Source of the DNA: Fasciolopsis buskii
Lineage: Eukaryota > Platyhelminthes > Trematoda > Plagiorchiida > Fasciolidae
NCBI GenBank assembly: GCA_008360955.1
Contig: LUCM01009391.1
Coordinates: 102,182 to 166,181 of the forward strand
Length of the DNA: 64,000 bases
Direction of reading: 5' to 3'
The position numbers and the translations under genes were made by a program. The notes below the pieces were generated by a model. The model worked only from the letters and a program-made list of their open reading frames with translations. It was not told where the DNA came from and ran no database searches. Shown piece by piece: positions 38,537 through 49,410 of the stretch. Every line of letters starts with the position of its first letter. The first letter of the stretch is position 1.

Positions 38537-41500
38537 GTATGCATTGTGAACCTGAGAGTCGGAGAACTCAGTATTAAATTTGTAACTTCTATTTTGTCAA
38601 CTGAATTTCGTGTAAATTAGAGCTTTGAACAGGGAACCATAATGCACTGAGTACCAACGCTCGTGTAGAAATGTTCATATTATTAACGCAATTCTAAACA
38701 ATGATCACTGACAATCATCTAATTAAGTTTCTGAGTGACAGTTCTGTCAACAACACTGTAGTTAACCCGTACACATTTTTGCCCGATACTCCATCAACGC
38801 AGTTTTCTTAGTGCCCAAGAATTTTTGCCGTGTGAACAATGGTCAATACTGGGGACGTGGGCACACCTCATAAATGCTCGTGACTACCTAAATTGCCGGT
38901 TACGTTTTAGAAATTCCATGAAACGTCAGTACAGAATAGCACGTTTGAAGTAACTGAGCATAGAGCATGCGTGTTTATGCGGTGTAACGGAGAATAAAGG
39001 TGTTTCTGGATTGTGAATCATGAAAAAGACCGCATAGAATAAAATGCACTATTGTTGCACTCCTCATATCCTTCGACTACAGACTTCTTCTCTAAGGACG
39101 AGTTGTTGTTGGCCGTTTTTTCTTTAAAGGGACTGACGTCCATGGTTGCTTGTATCAAATTTTTCGTGGTATTTCCCATCTTCTAACGAACTAGGCTTGC
39201 CTGACTTGTGACCGAGAGATCAAATTTCATACGTGATAATGCACTGCAAATGATGGATTAAACAAGCAGATCATGGTTCGCATTTTGAAATTTTGTGACG
39301 TACAACAAGAAGACTGTTGCCACATACTTGGAGGTTTCGACATATTTGCACTTGTTTTCATGTCCGATAGAGCAGTTCATACCCCTCAAAATTTTGCACA
39401 ATCTGAGACTGTTATTTTTGTCGAATTCTTTTGGAAATGTTGACCTATCTATCAAATCCAGCGTACATTTACCGGGGAAATCGGTTAAACTTCAAGCTAT
39501 CCGGAACTCCCCGAATTTCTAGTAGCCACTGAGCGAGGGAAATTCTGTGCTTTTTGCACCTATCTCACTCGATCGGCTGTTGTGTATCTGAGAACTACAA
39601 GCACGCATTTCATTAATCAACATTATGCTACTGTTAGTGTAACACCCGAACACACCTAATTTCCTTCTAAGGATTTTTACCCGACAGACTTGAGTGAACA
39701 AAGGTTTGATCTTCCTTACTCCGACGAATGGACATTACATTGAGCAGACGAAAGTTTGTGATCGTAGTCAACGTATCACGCCTCCAAATCTACAAACGTC
39801 TGCGCATTTTATATACAGGAGATAGTTCATGAGAGTCAAGCAGCTAAAACATACAAATGGCCACTGCTAAGTTTCTAGTTTGCATAGTCAAATGAAAGAG
39901 ATATGCAGTGTGAATGCACCAAAACATGAGCAAAGTACATAACAATTTGTATGGAAGAGAAAGCAATTTATATTGATCTTACGGGAACAGAAGAATTGGT
40001 GCCCACATAACCACATCAATCTGCTTTTCATGACCTCACTGTTGAATCTATATGAATGGTAATGGTAAACGCCTTGCAGCTGAACCTGAGTATAAGCATT
40101 TGGCGATAACAATTTGCCGTAAGGATTCTATGCTTCGAGTCAACTCTGCTCGATTTCTGGCGAAAAGATACAATACCTCAGGAATAAGCGACAACGAATA
40201 ACAATAAAATCTGTGAAGAATACGTCAAGTTGTCGTGAAGTTTATCACTCACATTATGTGAGACTCATTTCCGGTTGACAACACCAACGGAAAGCAAAGA
40301 CTTTCTTCGCCAATCGCATTCAATAAAAAATTCCGTCACCCAACAACAAATAAAACATGCGAAACCGCTGTTTGTATTGTGACAAAACTGTTTGGGAACT
40401 ACTCGTTGGCAGAACGCAGCGTTCCCTGGATCAACTTATTGTATTTCCATGTTTTCACAGTATTCCGAACCTCAGCGGAATACAGCAAACCACCAAACGA
40501 GGGAACAGCCTAGTGCGCAACAGGAAGCATTGTTCGCTTTGCTTCTTCTATGCCAACTCTAAACATCTGAAATTTTCAAGCACTGTACCAGAGAAAGCGT
40601 TAGTGCAAGTTCTTCAGTTGTTGTTTATTAATTTCATATTAGAAAAAATGTTTGACTTGGAAAAATTTGCTTGAAAGATATTCATTATGAGCGTCTCCGG
40701 CTGACTCTGTGTTGGTTGGGACAAAGAAACGCAAGTCATATTTGTCCAATTCGTCATAAGCAAACTAGATAGAAAGAGGTGTTACTCAGGCTTGTGCAAA
40801 ATGCGTGCCAAAGTAATTTTTCACTTTACCTTGGACCATTGCATGCCACGACATTAGTATCCTTGTTTTGTGAACACACAACACCCAAAATGTTTTCTAA
40901 CAGCTTGTATGGTAAGCAGAAAAAAAGATTGGTGACGAATCACAAAGTTTCCTGCAAAAGACATGCTTTTACTTGATCAACTGGGCTGGTGGAAAAAGTA
41001 AAATGACCCTCAATTTAATCAGTTTTCAAAGAAGCAGTGGGTACCTCATCGCAAGAGCAGTTTGTACACTTCAGAGCTTTGTTCAAAATAAACCTGGTCT
41101 TTACGAATATGCTAAACGAATACTACGGCTTCGCACTCCGGAGAAGACGTCTTTATGTTTGTTAACTTCATACGGGCTACAAAGTCTTTGCTTCATTTTC
41201 CATATTTTTGTGGTGGCATAGCTACCGCATTGCTTTCAATACCACCCCACAGATATTACAGTTATTATAGCCAAAAGAACAACCCGTCCTATGGCAGTCT
41301 TCCTGACTAATTATTGCTTCCCTGTATCCATTTCGGATGAAATCTATCTGACAGCGGTGAAGCGCAGCAATATTACCCTTATTTGATATCCCCATACTGG
41401 AATTACAAACCTCCAAGTTTCCGACTATGTTCGAATTCAGTTCGTTGTGAATAAGTCCATACCATAGTATGCACTTCTACGTTAAGCATTCAGTAAAACC

Positions 41501-42449
41501 ATACAGTCATCGGTCAGATCTACATAGTCATTAATTATCGCAACCACTGATAAGATGGAGTGCTAACGCAAAGTTTAACTCTATCCGCAACTTTACTAAA
41601 GGTGTGACCTGCGGCCAAGGAAACTAGCATCACGCAAGCCATGAGCAGAAAGATTTAAAATTGGCAACTGCGGGTAAATGGTGATTACTACTTTTCACAG
41701 TTAATGATCGGGACATTGGGAATATTCGAATCGATTTGTCCTTTCAACCCAAAAAACGAATAACGCACGGTACACGTTAGCAAGAAAAATGACTCCTGTA
41801 GGAAATAAACACTTGAGAAGGTAGAAGACTAGATAACGGACAAGAAATATACGTCCTGACAACAGAAAACATAAAATGGACGCGGCATTCAACTCTGAAA
41901 TCACGATCCACCTATCAATCAGTGTAACGATTAAATCAAATGCGCGCTTCACTGAATTTTTACCTTCAAAAAATTGCATACTAAAGGGGCGAGTAACTAA
42001 AGCCATGTCCAATAGGTCTCTTTCCGTTGTTCAGTCTCAAAATTGCGTGATGCTTCTTCATTGTGATAAATTAAAACTTTCTCAGACAATATTTCATTTT
42101 TCCCGATACACATGTCTGTTCATTATCTTCAGCATATATATATCTTAACAAGTCCTTCTTGTGTCCCTTTCAACCGTGCATGAATCAATTTCGGTTCACA
42201 ATGTATTGGGAGGACGATATACCATGTGAAATTGTGAGCTATTTTGTTTCAACACTAGCGCAGTCGAAGAATCGGTAGCTTGACCACTTTATTCTTCCAT
42301 AAATATCGGTCATATCAGAAGCAGTCAGCTAGGTACCCTGGCACACAAGCCTCCGTCTTTTCTTTCGAGTAGGTACCAACATCAGTTATCAGGAGCCAAA
42401 GATCCCCCGCGTTTGCAATTCACATTTTCATGATCACTTTACATAATAT
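38537..42449. other. non-coding stretch, no gene recognised
   Basis: Frames up to 105 codons occur (40357-40674 plus; 41701-42012 minus, rich in hydrophobic residues) but none shows a domain or good splice borders. Nothing else supported. Confidence 0.35.
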
Positions 42450-42880
42450 CCTGGTTAGTAGACTGGACAAACATGCTCTCAAATATGAGCCGGAATCTCG
42501 GACCACGGAAGGAGGAAACAGGCCATCCGACCAAATGACTTGAAAACAATGCGGCGCGACTCCACAGTCGCCATCTACGTGATACTCGAATGTTCTACCG
42601 TTTATTCTGACAGCTTCAGAATCCCTTTGTTAGAAATGCTCAAACAGACGGTGCGTCTATGCCTAGGTTTGGACAATTGCCGCTTCCTTGCATGTCTCAA
42701 CCGGGCTGATGATGAAGAGGTTTCAGGCGTCACAACATCTGGTCGATTTCAAATGATCCCAGGGCCACTATCAACAAGGGCAGTCGGAACGGCAGCTTTA
42801 CAATCATTTTTCGGTCCACAACATCATATTGGGACATACAAATGCAGTAAGATAGAACAACACCTAAACCCACTCCGCTG
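42450..42880 (+). mobile_element. RTE-type reverse transcriptase relic (RT core)
   Basis: In two alternating plus-strand frames the translation follows the start of an RTE-like RT domain. An RPSDQMT-x-KQ piece sits where GRGCVDQIFTLRQ is expected. STVAIYVILECSTVYSDSFR matches the RPT(I/V)-VFLD--AAFDSVDR block, and VTTSGRFQMIPGPLST matches the F-TTSGVRQGCPLSP block. The catalytic AFDS is changed and stops interrupt the alignment, so it is inactive. The other plus-strand fragment at 44.05-44.40 kb may be the far end of the same insertion, but the gap is longer than the missing part of the protein would need. Confidence 0.6.
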
Positions 42881-44049
42881 AACACTCAAATGATTCACAT
42901 TATCATCCAAAGTTCATTCGTCTGAGATCCAGTTTCGAGCAATTTTATCCATAGTAAGCGATCGATCGACAAATTACTATCGCTTTTGAGTATGTTATGT
43001 TATTGAGTCGTAAACTCGTGCTTACTTTGCTCGGTTGAAACTTATTTGTTGAGACTAAGTTTTCTAAGCGTGAAAGATGGCAGTCTGACCGAGTGTAAAA
43101 TTGTCTTAAAGGAGGAGGCCATCATTTTCAGTGTTTAGAGGTTTAATGTGAACCTCCATGTAGAGAGCGAAATTCACTGAAGCGTTGTACAGGTGTTGGG
43201 AATCAGCAGTATAGGTCAACATTCTAATTCATCATGCGGATGAGAAAAAGCACAACTTTTCCGTCACCTTGGATTGCTGCATGTCAGGGTGAGCCAAAAC
43301 ACACTGGAGGATATTGGCAAGTCCACTGAAATAGCAATGCACATCGACACCTTTATCTCTGTGTTCGTCATTACTTTGCAAACAAATAAGATGCTGTCGT
43401 TTTTTGTGCTCTCGTATATGAGGGCAGCTAAAGTTTGCTGAGATAAGATTCGTTTCCTGTCTCTCTCTCTTTGCCGAATGCATGGTTCGTTGTCCAGCGG
43501 AAGAAAAAGATTGCTTGCTCTGATGTTTATGCCTTTAACTGCAGAACCAAAAAGCGATTCTGTAGAGCCCGTTGTTCAGGCGTTTTGACAAAAGACCGTA
43601 TCAGATCGTTATACTTTGGGGTTCCAAATCAGATTACCCTAATGCCAATCACTAGGAGTGCAATCTACCAGAACGAATGTACCTGCAACCGCTGGAAACT
43701 ACTCTGAATCCTATTTCTGATAAGAAATTACCATAATACATCATGTTCCACTAGATCGGGAAAATCCCAGGCATAAAAGTGCTTGCTTTCCAACTGAATA
43801 TGTTTATTATCCACTACATATTGGCGTTTGTCGCAAACGCCAATGATCGTCCAGTAATATATGGAACAAGCGTGACAAAATTCACAGGAACCATGCTTAA
43901 AAACCCCACGTCCAGGGAAACCAGATACCATCACTCTTGGAATAATGGTTGCTCCTTATCTGCCCTGATTTACGGTTGAAGGAGAGGGAGAAAGTCTTTA
44001 GACTGTATGTCTTAGTTCTCTCTTCTGGAAACTATTGATATTATCCTCA
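42881..44049. other. non-coding stretch between two RTE fragments
   Basis: No reverse transcriptase YADD block is readable here, although it is what an intact element would have between its neighbours. The stretch contains the perfect hairpin at 43820-43844 and short frames of no recognised kind. Confidence 0.4.
43820..43844. repeat. perfect 11-bp stem, 3-base loop hairpin
   Basis: ATTGGCGTTTG, loop TCG, CAAACGCCAAT. The stem is perfect and more GC-rich than its surroundings. It is not linked to any gene that I can identify, so it is reported as structure only. Confidence 0.8.
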
Positions 44050-44400
44050 AGGGCTGGACGTAGACACCGGTAAATCCAACTGCATTTGAAGCTGTGCATG
44101 GATCAAGTGTCGCGTATGTCGAACGTTCGTCTATCACACGGTGCCCTATTTTTGTTCCTCCCACGAAGCGGAAGAAGCCACATGGAGGTCAACAGATGAA
44201 GTCGCAACATAAAATAAGAAAATGCACAGAGACCTTAGTTAAAGTAAGTGTCACACGTCTTCGTGTTCGTGGTTGCGATCCGGAAGATCCGTGATCCAGT
44301 TGGCTGGTGAGAATGAAGAGTAGAGCAGTGAATCATGAACAGTGCCGATCGTGTTGTCATTTTCTGTCTAATCAGAATGATTGAAAAGTGCATTTGTACA
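44050..44400 (+). mobile_element. RTE-type retrotransposon relic (C-terminal end)
   Basis: The plus-strand translation runs through the C-terminal part typical of trematode RTE-like proteins. A decayed HRLRWLGHVLRM equivalent is followed by PIFVPPTKRKKPHGGQQM (expected RRGGQ-MTW), then SVTRLRVRGCDPEDP (expected RLPGWGPRDP). After a stop comes SSWLVRMKSRAVNHEQCR and SCCHFLS, matching the W-L-M-A-NR-QWRSC end. One in-frame stop and many substitutions mark it as dead. No terminal simple repeat was identified. Confidence 0.62.
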
Positions 44401-44637
44401 TTTAGACTGTATGCCACGTGTTGGCTATTACAGCACTCTTATCTTTCCCAGATTAAGTAGGTCGACTCCCTGTTCCCCTTTTATATTCAGTCATTTTATA
44501 AATAATTTTCACCTTAAAGAAAGGCCGATTTTCAGTGGAGCTTGCCTTGCAGTTTAACGTTGAACGACGACGATGATGGTGATGAAGGCACTCAGATTTC
44601 TTGGTAGGTTGCGTCGTTCATACCATTTTGTTATCAG

Positions 44638-44659
44638 TCCGCCTTTGGGACTGATTACG
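44638..44659 (+). CDS. candidate 22-base micro-exon
   Basis: TCCGCCTTTGGGACTGATTA plus CG lies between a pyrimidine-rich acceptor (ACCATTTTGTTATCAG) and a consensus donor (GTAAGTTG). Micro-exons are well known in trematode genes. With only 22 bases no protein similarity can be judged, so this rests on the splice signals alone. Confidence 0.18.
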
Positions 44660-46762
44660 GTAAGTTGGATTTCGACATAATTGACTTAGTCACTTTTGTA
44701 GATTCCTTCGTATTTGCTGAAAAATAATTTCGAAAAACCAAAGCCTAATAACATTTGACTTTCATAGTTTAGCGGGATTAATCTGCACTCCTACAAGTGT
44801 ACACCATCCGAAGAATCCGTGGTTCAGTTTTATTCCTATATTCCAACAAACAAGATAGACGTTTTATTCGACTGGACTATTGACTTTGGCTGATCTAATG
44901 CCACTGTTATTTTTCTAACCGCTTTTCTTTGCACTAGATCAACGGTGGATCAATTTTAAGCCTTTATTCAATAATGCACAATAAATCGCACTGATTGTTA
45001 AGTAAATAAATTAATTTATACTTGGTTACTTATTTTCACCAAACATCATGTTTGAAAGTTGTTTTTTCAAAATATTTTTGAGTTTCAAAAGAATATTAAA
45101 ACAAAAGTGAACTATACACGATTTAACTTTGTATTTGCATGCAATAGATTTGGCTGCCAAGTTGTTCTAAGCTGTAAAATGTGAACTGACAATGTTCTGA
45201 ACAAAGGTTGGTGTGAAATGCGACCCTCAGGGCTTCGAAATGATAATGTTGACGACCGAATAAAATCGAGCACTAGGGGATAACCGGATTGTACAACAGG
45301 ATGGCCCTTTTTGAATCAATTGTTTATGAACATTTGAAGAACCTGCTTTCTTCACCAAGACTGGGAATTATGTTTGAAACTGAAGATGTGCGACATAATG
45401 AATAAAGTCCAGAAGGATGGTTCTGTCTTCAAGGAACTTATAAGAACCGTGAGCGAATTCTAGCTTGATTATTCCCCAAATTATGTTGAATCTTGACTTT
45501 ATCAATCCCAGACAGGATAAGAAATTCTATACTTAGCTACCATCTCATTCCATTTCCGTCTGTTACACAATACTGCCACTATTCGTCTTGGCATGAAGTA
45601 ATTCGTTTCACGTAAACAAAATCCGTTGTTTTATTTCTGACGAATGTCCCGTGAAACACTATAAACAAACAACGTCCGATTTTCACCTACCGGATTTGCA
45701 CCGTGCAGCATCACGGAACAATTGCTTCTCCGATTTTTTCGCTATTCTTACCTGAGATCATTTACTGAACTGGTAAATCTGGAAATCGAGTGGACAGCAC
45801 ACGGCAGATTTTGGATTGTTGGAGTCTGTCAAGAGAACAAAATTTAATAGTTGGAGTTCATATATTGACTTGAAAAAGTTTTGCTTTCAGAAAGAATCTT
45901 TGTCATAATGAATTAGAAAATATTGAAAAATATTTCATGGGGGGGGGAAACATTTCTTCTGTGGATGGCATACTTAGTCCAGATCAAATAGGTGATTGAT
46001 ACAGCGAACGGACTGGCCTGAATTCCACTTCACATAGCTATCGGTAAATCGTTGTTGACCCCGAGTTTATTGCTCTCCTTGGTTCACCTGGTCAGCTGGC
46101 CAGCCAAATATAGTTCCTGTCCTGCTTCGTAATGTTGGGCTAACAGCGAAGCGAAGGCCATCACGCCTAATGAACCATTCCGCCGACCCTTAGTTTCGTT
46201 TTCGATTTCCTCGGATAAACCGTAGGTAGAACTGAGTGCGATATTCACGTGGATTCATAGTTTTTCTAGATAAAGGTAACCTTTTTCCATAGTGAATCGT
46301 GCAGAAGAAGACTGTTACATAAAATGATCGATAAAATACTGGACATCAGTTTGGTATTTTGAGACAATTCCGTTCACTTGTTGCATACTATTTAAGGATA
46401 ACGCAAAAATAATGCAATAAATGGAACAGGAAAATAGTTTTTCACGTTTCGAGGAACCATAATCGATTGACAGGTGTGCGGCAGGACAACAGAAAAATCC
46501 TTACTTTTGAACGCAGATTGCTAGGAAATGAAACCAACCTTATCTCAGATGCAACTGAACACTGACTTTTTCTGAGTTATTCGACGTAACCTTTTTGACA
46601 CTGATCACACGCCATTGCTTCTCAAATATCTTTAAAAAACGTGAAACGTTTTGGTAGAATTTCTCACCATATTCTATGCTTTTTTAATAAGTCACATTAT
46701 GCTGAATGAGCCAATGTTAATAACATAGCATGGATATAATGCGCTAATTACAATTTGATTGT
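44660..46762. other. non-coding stretch
   Basis: No frame of more than about 60 codons. A run of nine G occurs near 45937-45945. Nothing else seen. Confidence 0.5.
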
Positions 46763-46859
46763 AAAACTTGCCTTGAGAAAGACTACTCACGGTAGTCGAA
46801 ATGTTGGCGCATTACATCTACTAACAACGCAGTGTTATTGACATTATACCATTCACAAT
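46763..46859 (+). repeat. 97-bp dispersed repeat, copy 2
   Basis: Second copy of the block at 12167-12263, same orientation. Here the internal hairpin is perfect (GACTAC-tcacg-GTAGTC), whereas the other copy has a changed base in the stem. The matching region starts and ends at the same place in both copies, suggesting real element borders or a conserved 3' end of a longer element. Confidence 0.75.
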
Positions 46860-48769
46860 TAAAACCGATACACGGCGCATCGATTCTTCGATACATTCTT
46901 TAAATCATTTGATCCTGGTATGTTTGCAACACGTTGTATTTTCCGAGTAAACTGTGCACAGCGCGGTTTGAATAGGATAACCAAACAGTAAACTGGTTTT
47001 TTCTAGTTTTGATAAAACGGGCTTAAAATTCCCTGGGGTATTTTAACGCCTGCTTGGAAAGTAAACAGATTTCGGCTGTTAAGGGAATTTCTGATGAGTT
47101 TTTATACTGGTTAGATGATATGAAACTGTGACGAGGAGTAGTAGCTTTTATCCTTGTGGGATGCGAGAGACAAGACTGAATGCAGTGAACTTTACTTTAT
47201 CAATCGGCTGAATGTATTTGGATGCAAACTTTCTCCTTGGACACTTACCGTTAATATGTAGGCATCTTTCATTGAAATGCTAGAGTGAATATTTTTGGCG
47301 GAGTGTCGTGCGTAGACCACCAAATTGGATGGATCATGCAGGGGTTGTGGTTGGCTTCCGCTGTCCTCCTTTTTTCAACTGCCATGTATTTCAGGTTGGT
47401 CACGTTACCTTCTCAGCGATTAGTGTCATAGTGCATATTTCAATTGGCCACCCCGCCTTCAAGCGAAAAATCAAATATCGATTGGTAGATTTTTAAGGTG
47501 CACTGGAATCCATAGTAATGGAAAATCGGCCAGCCCTAAACGCAGTGCCATATTAGTCAATGTGAACATTTAAGCGGCCAGTACAATATGATGATCTGCA
47601 TGCTGAAAGCCAAACTTAGAATAATTTTTCTGGTAAAACAGAATGCAATTTATTGTCTGGTAATGTCACCTGACCCGTAACTTTTGTGAAAATACATGGA
47701 ATCCCAATAACGCAGATGCGGGTATCACGATTTGTACACTGTTGTCGTTGTGCGACCAAGTGGTGTTCTATAACGCATTGCGTCACGTTGTAGATGGGCC
47801 AATCGTTCCTTGTTGGTCCTAACAGTCTAGCTAACAGATGCACGTTTCATAATCTCTCCCCTCCCACGTTGGTAATAGTTTAGCAGTTGCAACGAGATTC
47901 CCGTGAACATCTCTAAAAGATTAAATGAAACAGCTTTGCAGTGCTTACTTGCTATCCATTTGATAAACGTCGTGCTTACATGTCATCTTTGATTAATAAT
48001 CGAATAGCCAACAAACAAATTACAAACAGTTGTTGTCTTCATCGGTACTGTTACTGCCTACCGATTTTAACACATGCTTGGAAAGTGTGAATCATAAGTG
48101 GACTCAGAATCCCTTTCATTCCTATACGATCTACCAGTCCAAAAGATTGATTTCTTTTCCCAACATCTATTGAATAACAAGCTCATTTTCAGTGACTAAA
48201 AAGCACGTCAGTGCCATGCTATGTAAAATGAAGACAAACGAACACTGAACATCGCACATGATCTGTCTCGTAACCACAACCGTCACTGCAACCAAAACAA
48301 TTTGCTTTCGGTATCAACTTGCTCTGACCTGAGCCTCATTGAATGTGCGGGTCAGTTACTATAAAGACTATGATAATCCTGCCACTTTGGTACATCACAT
48401 GAGCTGTTACGGCTATCTATAATTCTCGCTATTCATTACCACTAAAATACCCCATATAGCTTGGTTCGTTTACATAAATATGATCCTTTTTCGTCTATTT
48501 TTGGTCTCCAAATGTTCTTTGGAAGTTCAGGTTATGTCCTGTGATAAAATGTGCTATACCGTTTGCTCAGAATGGAATAAATGAGAAAAATTCAGAATGT
48601 TTAACCACTCAAACACTGACGCCAAAATCGACCATGATATGTGTCATCTGTGTTGTCTGATAAACTTTGGCCACCAGTACAAATATTTGCATCGAATCCG
48701 AGTAAACGATTGCCTTTTTTGTGATCGTCCCAGGTGACTGTTATCGGAATTTCTCTTCGATCGGGTTAA
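46860..48769. other. non-coding stretch, no gene recognised
   Basis: Frames of 62 codons (plus, 47308-47496) and 75 codons (minus, 47616-47843) occur but no domain is recognised. The last part would be downstream of the minus-strand gene suggested at 48.9-49.2 kb. Confidence 0.4.
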
Positions 48770-48775
48770 TTTATT
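48770..48775 (-). promoter_or_regulatory. possible polyadenylation signal
   Basis: AATAAA on the minus strand, about 100 bases downstream of the stop codon of the minus-strand open frame at 48878-49242. The distance suits a short 3' UTR. The hexamer is common in AT-rich DNA, so it only supports the neighbouring call. Confidence 0.35.
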
Positions 48776-48877
48776 GACATGAAAAGCCAAAGGTAGTAGG
48801 GGAGCTAAGGATGAGAAAAGCGCGAAATCGCTAGCAATGAAGATATGATGTTAAATGTTGATATAGACCAGAAAGGG

Positions 48878-49242
48878 TCAGTTACGTCCCAGGTAAATGT
48901 TTTGAAAGGCTACATATAAAAATGTGAACATGAAATGCCCAAGCGGGAGGAGTATTTCGACCAGAATGATAGTCAGTCCAGTTAAAAGAGGAAGAGTAGA
49001 TTTTGTAGTGGTTGCCGCTCCCCTGGTCGGGACAGTATCACTACGGTCTATGGACTGAATCGTAATTTTGTTTGTTGTCATTGGCTTTGCCTTTGTCGAC
49101 TGCATCGAAAAATCATCAACGAAAACTCCTAAATCGAAAGCGAATATTCCACATTGCAGTTTATCGAAGGGAAACCGAACGTACATTTTTCCATGATTAC
49201 GTGTTTCCTTATTCACTTCCAAATGAACAGAGTACGCACAAA
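48878..49242 (-). CDS. probable terminal exon of a type I membrane protein
   Basis: The open frame follows an acceptor-like ATTGTTGACTGCACACAG on the minus strand. It encodes a soluble part with KMYVRFPFDKLQCGIFAF, then a Thr/Ser-rich stalk (about residues 60-80). A hydrophobic stretch of about 25 residues follows (LTGLTIILVEILLPLGHFMF continuing TFLYVAF), and then a short tail and stop. That order, with AATAAA about 100 bases downstream, fits the last exon of a single-pass membrane protein or a GPI-anchor-like C terminus. I do not recognise the family. The overlapping plus-strand frame (49072-49455) is less convincing but cannot be excluded. Confidence 0.42.
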
Positions 49243-49410
49243 CTGTGTGCAGTCAACAATTTCCACCGACGGAATTACCGTCGCGTCAAACAGGAGCGCG
49301 TAACAAAATTCGACCAGCGGCCGGACAGCGTTGCCTTCCCTCAACTGCTCGTTGTGGTTCGCAATTTTTCCGCAGCGAATAACATTAGCTTTGTTCAATC
49401 ATATAAACAA
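49213..49410 (-). CDS. upstream open frame, possibly the same gene
   Basis: The minus-strand reading contains VRPLVEFCYALLFDATVIPS followed by VEIVDCTQFVRTLFIW. Its codons end more often in G or C than those of the flanking DNA, as a coding segment might. It stops (TGA) right where the neighbouring frame takes over. The two readings therefore join either by a frameshift (pseudogene or sequence error) or by an intron whose acceptor lies inside this frame. The acceptor-like TATATGATTGAACAAAG marks its possible start. Family unknown. Confidence 0.3.

Noticed and set aside
41701..42012. 103-codon minus-strand frame with several hydrophobic stretches, possible membrane protein
   Set aside because: AT-rich codons easily give Phe/Leu/Ile runs. 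There is no clear acceptor or donor and no family motif.
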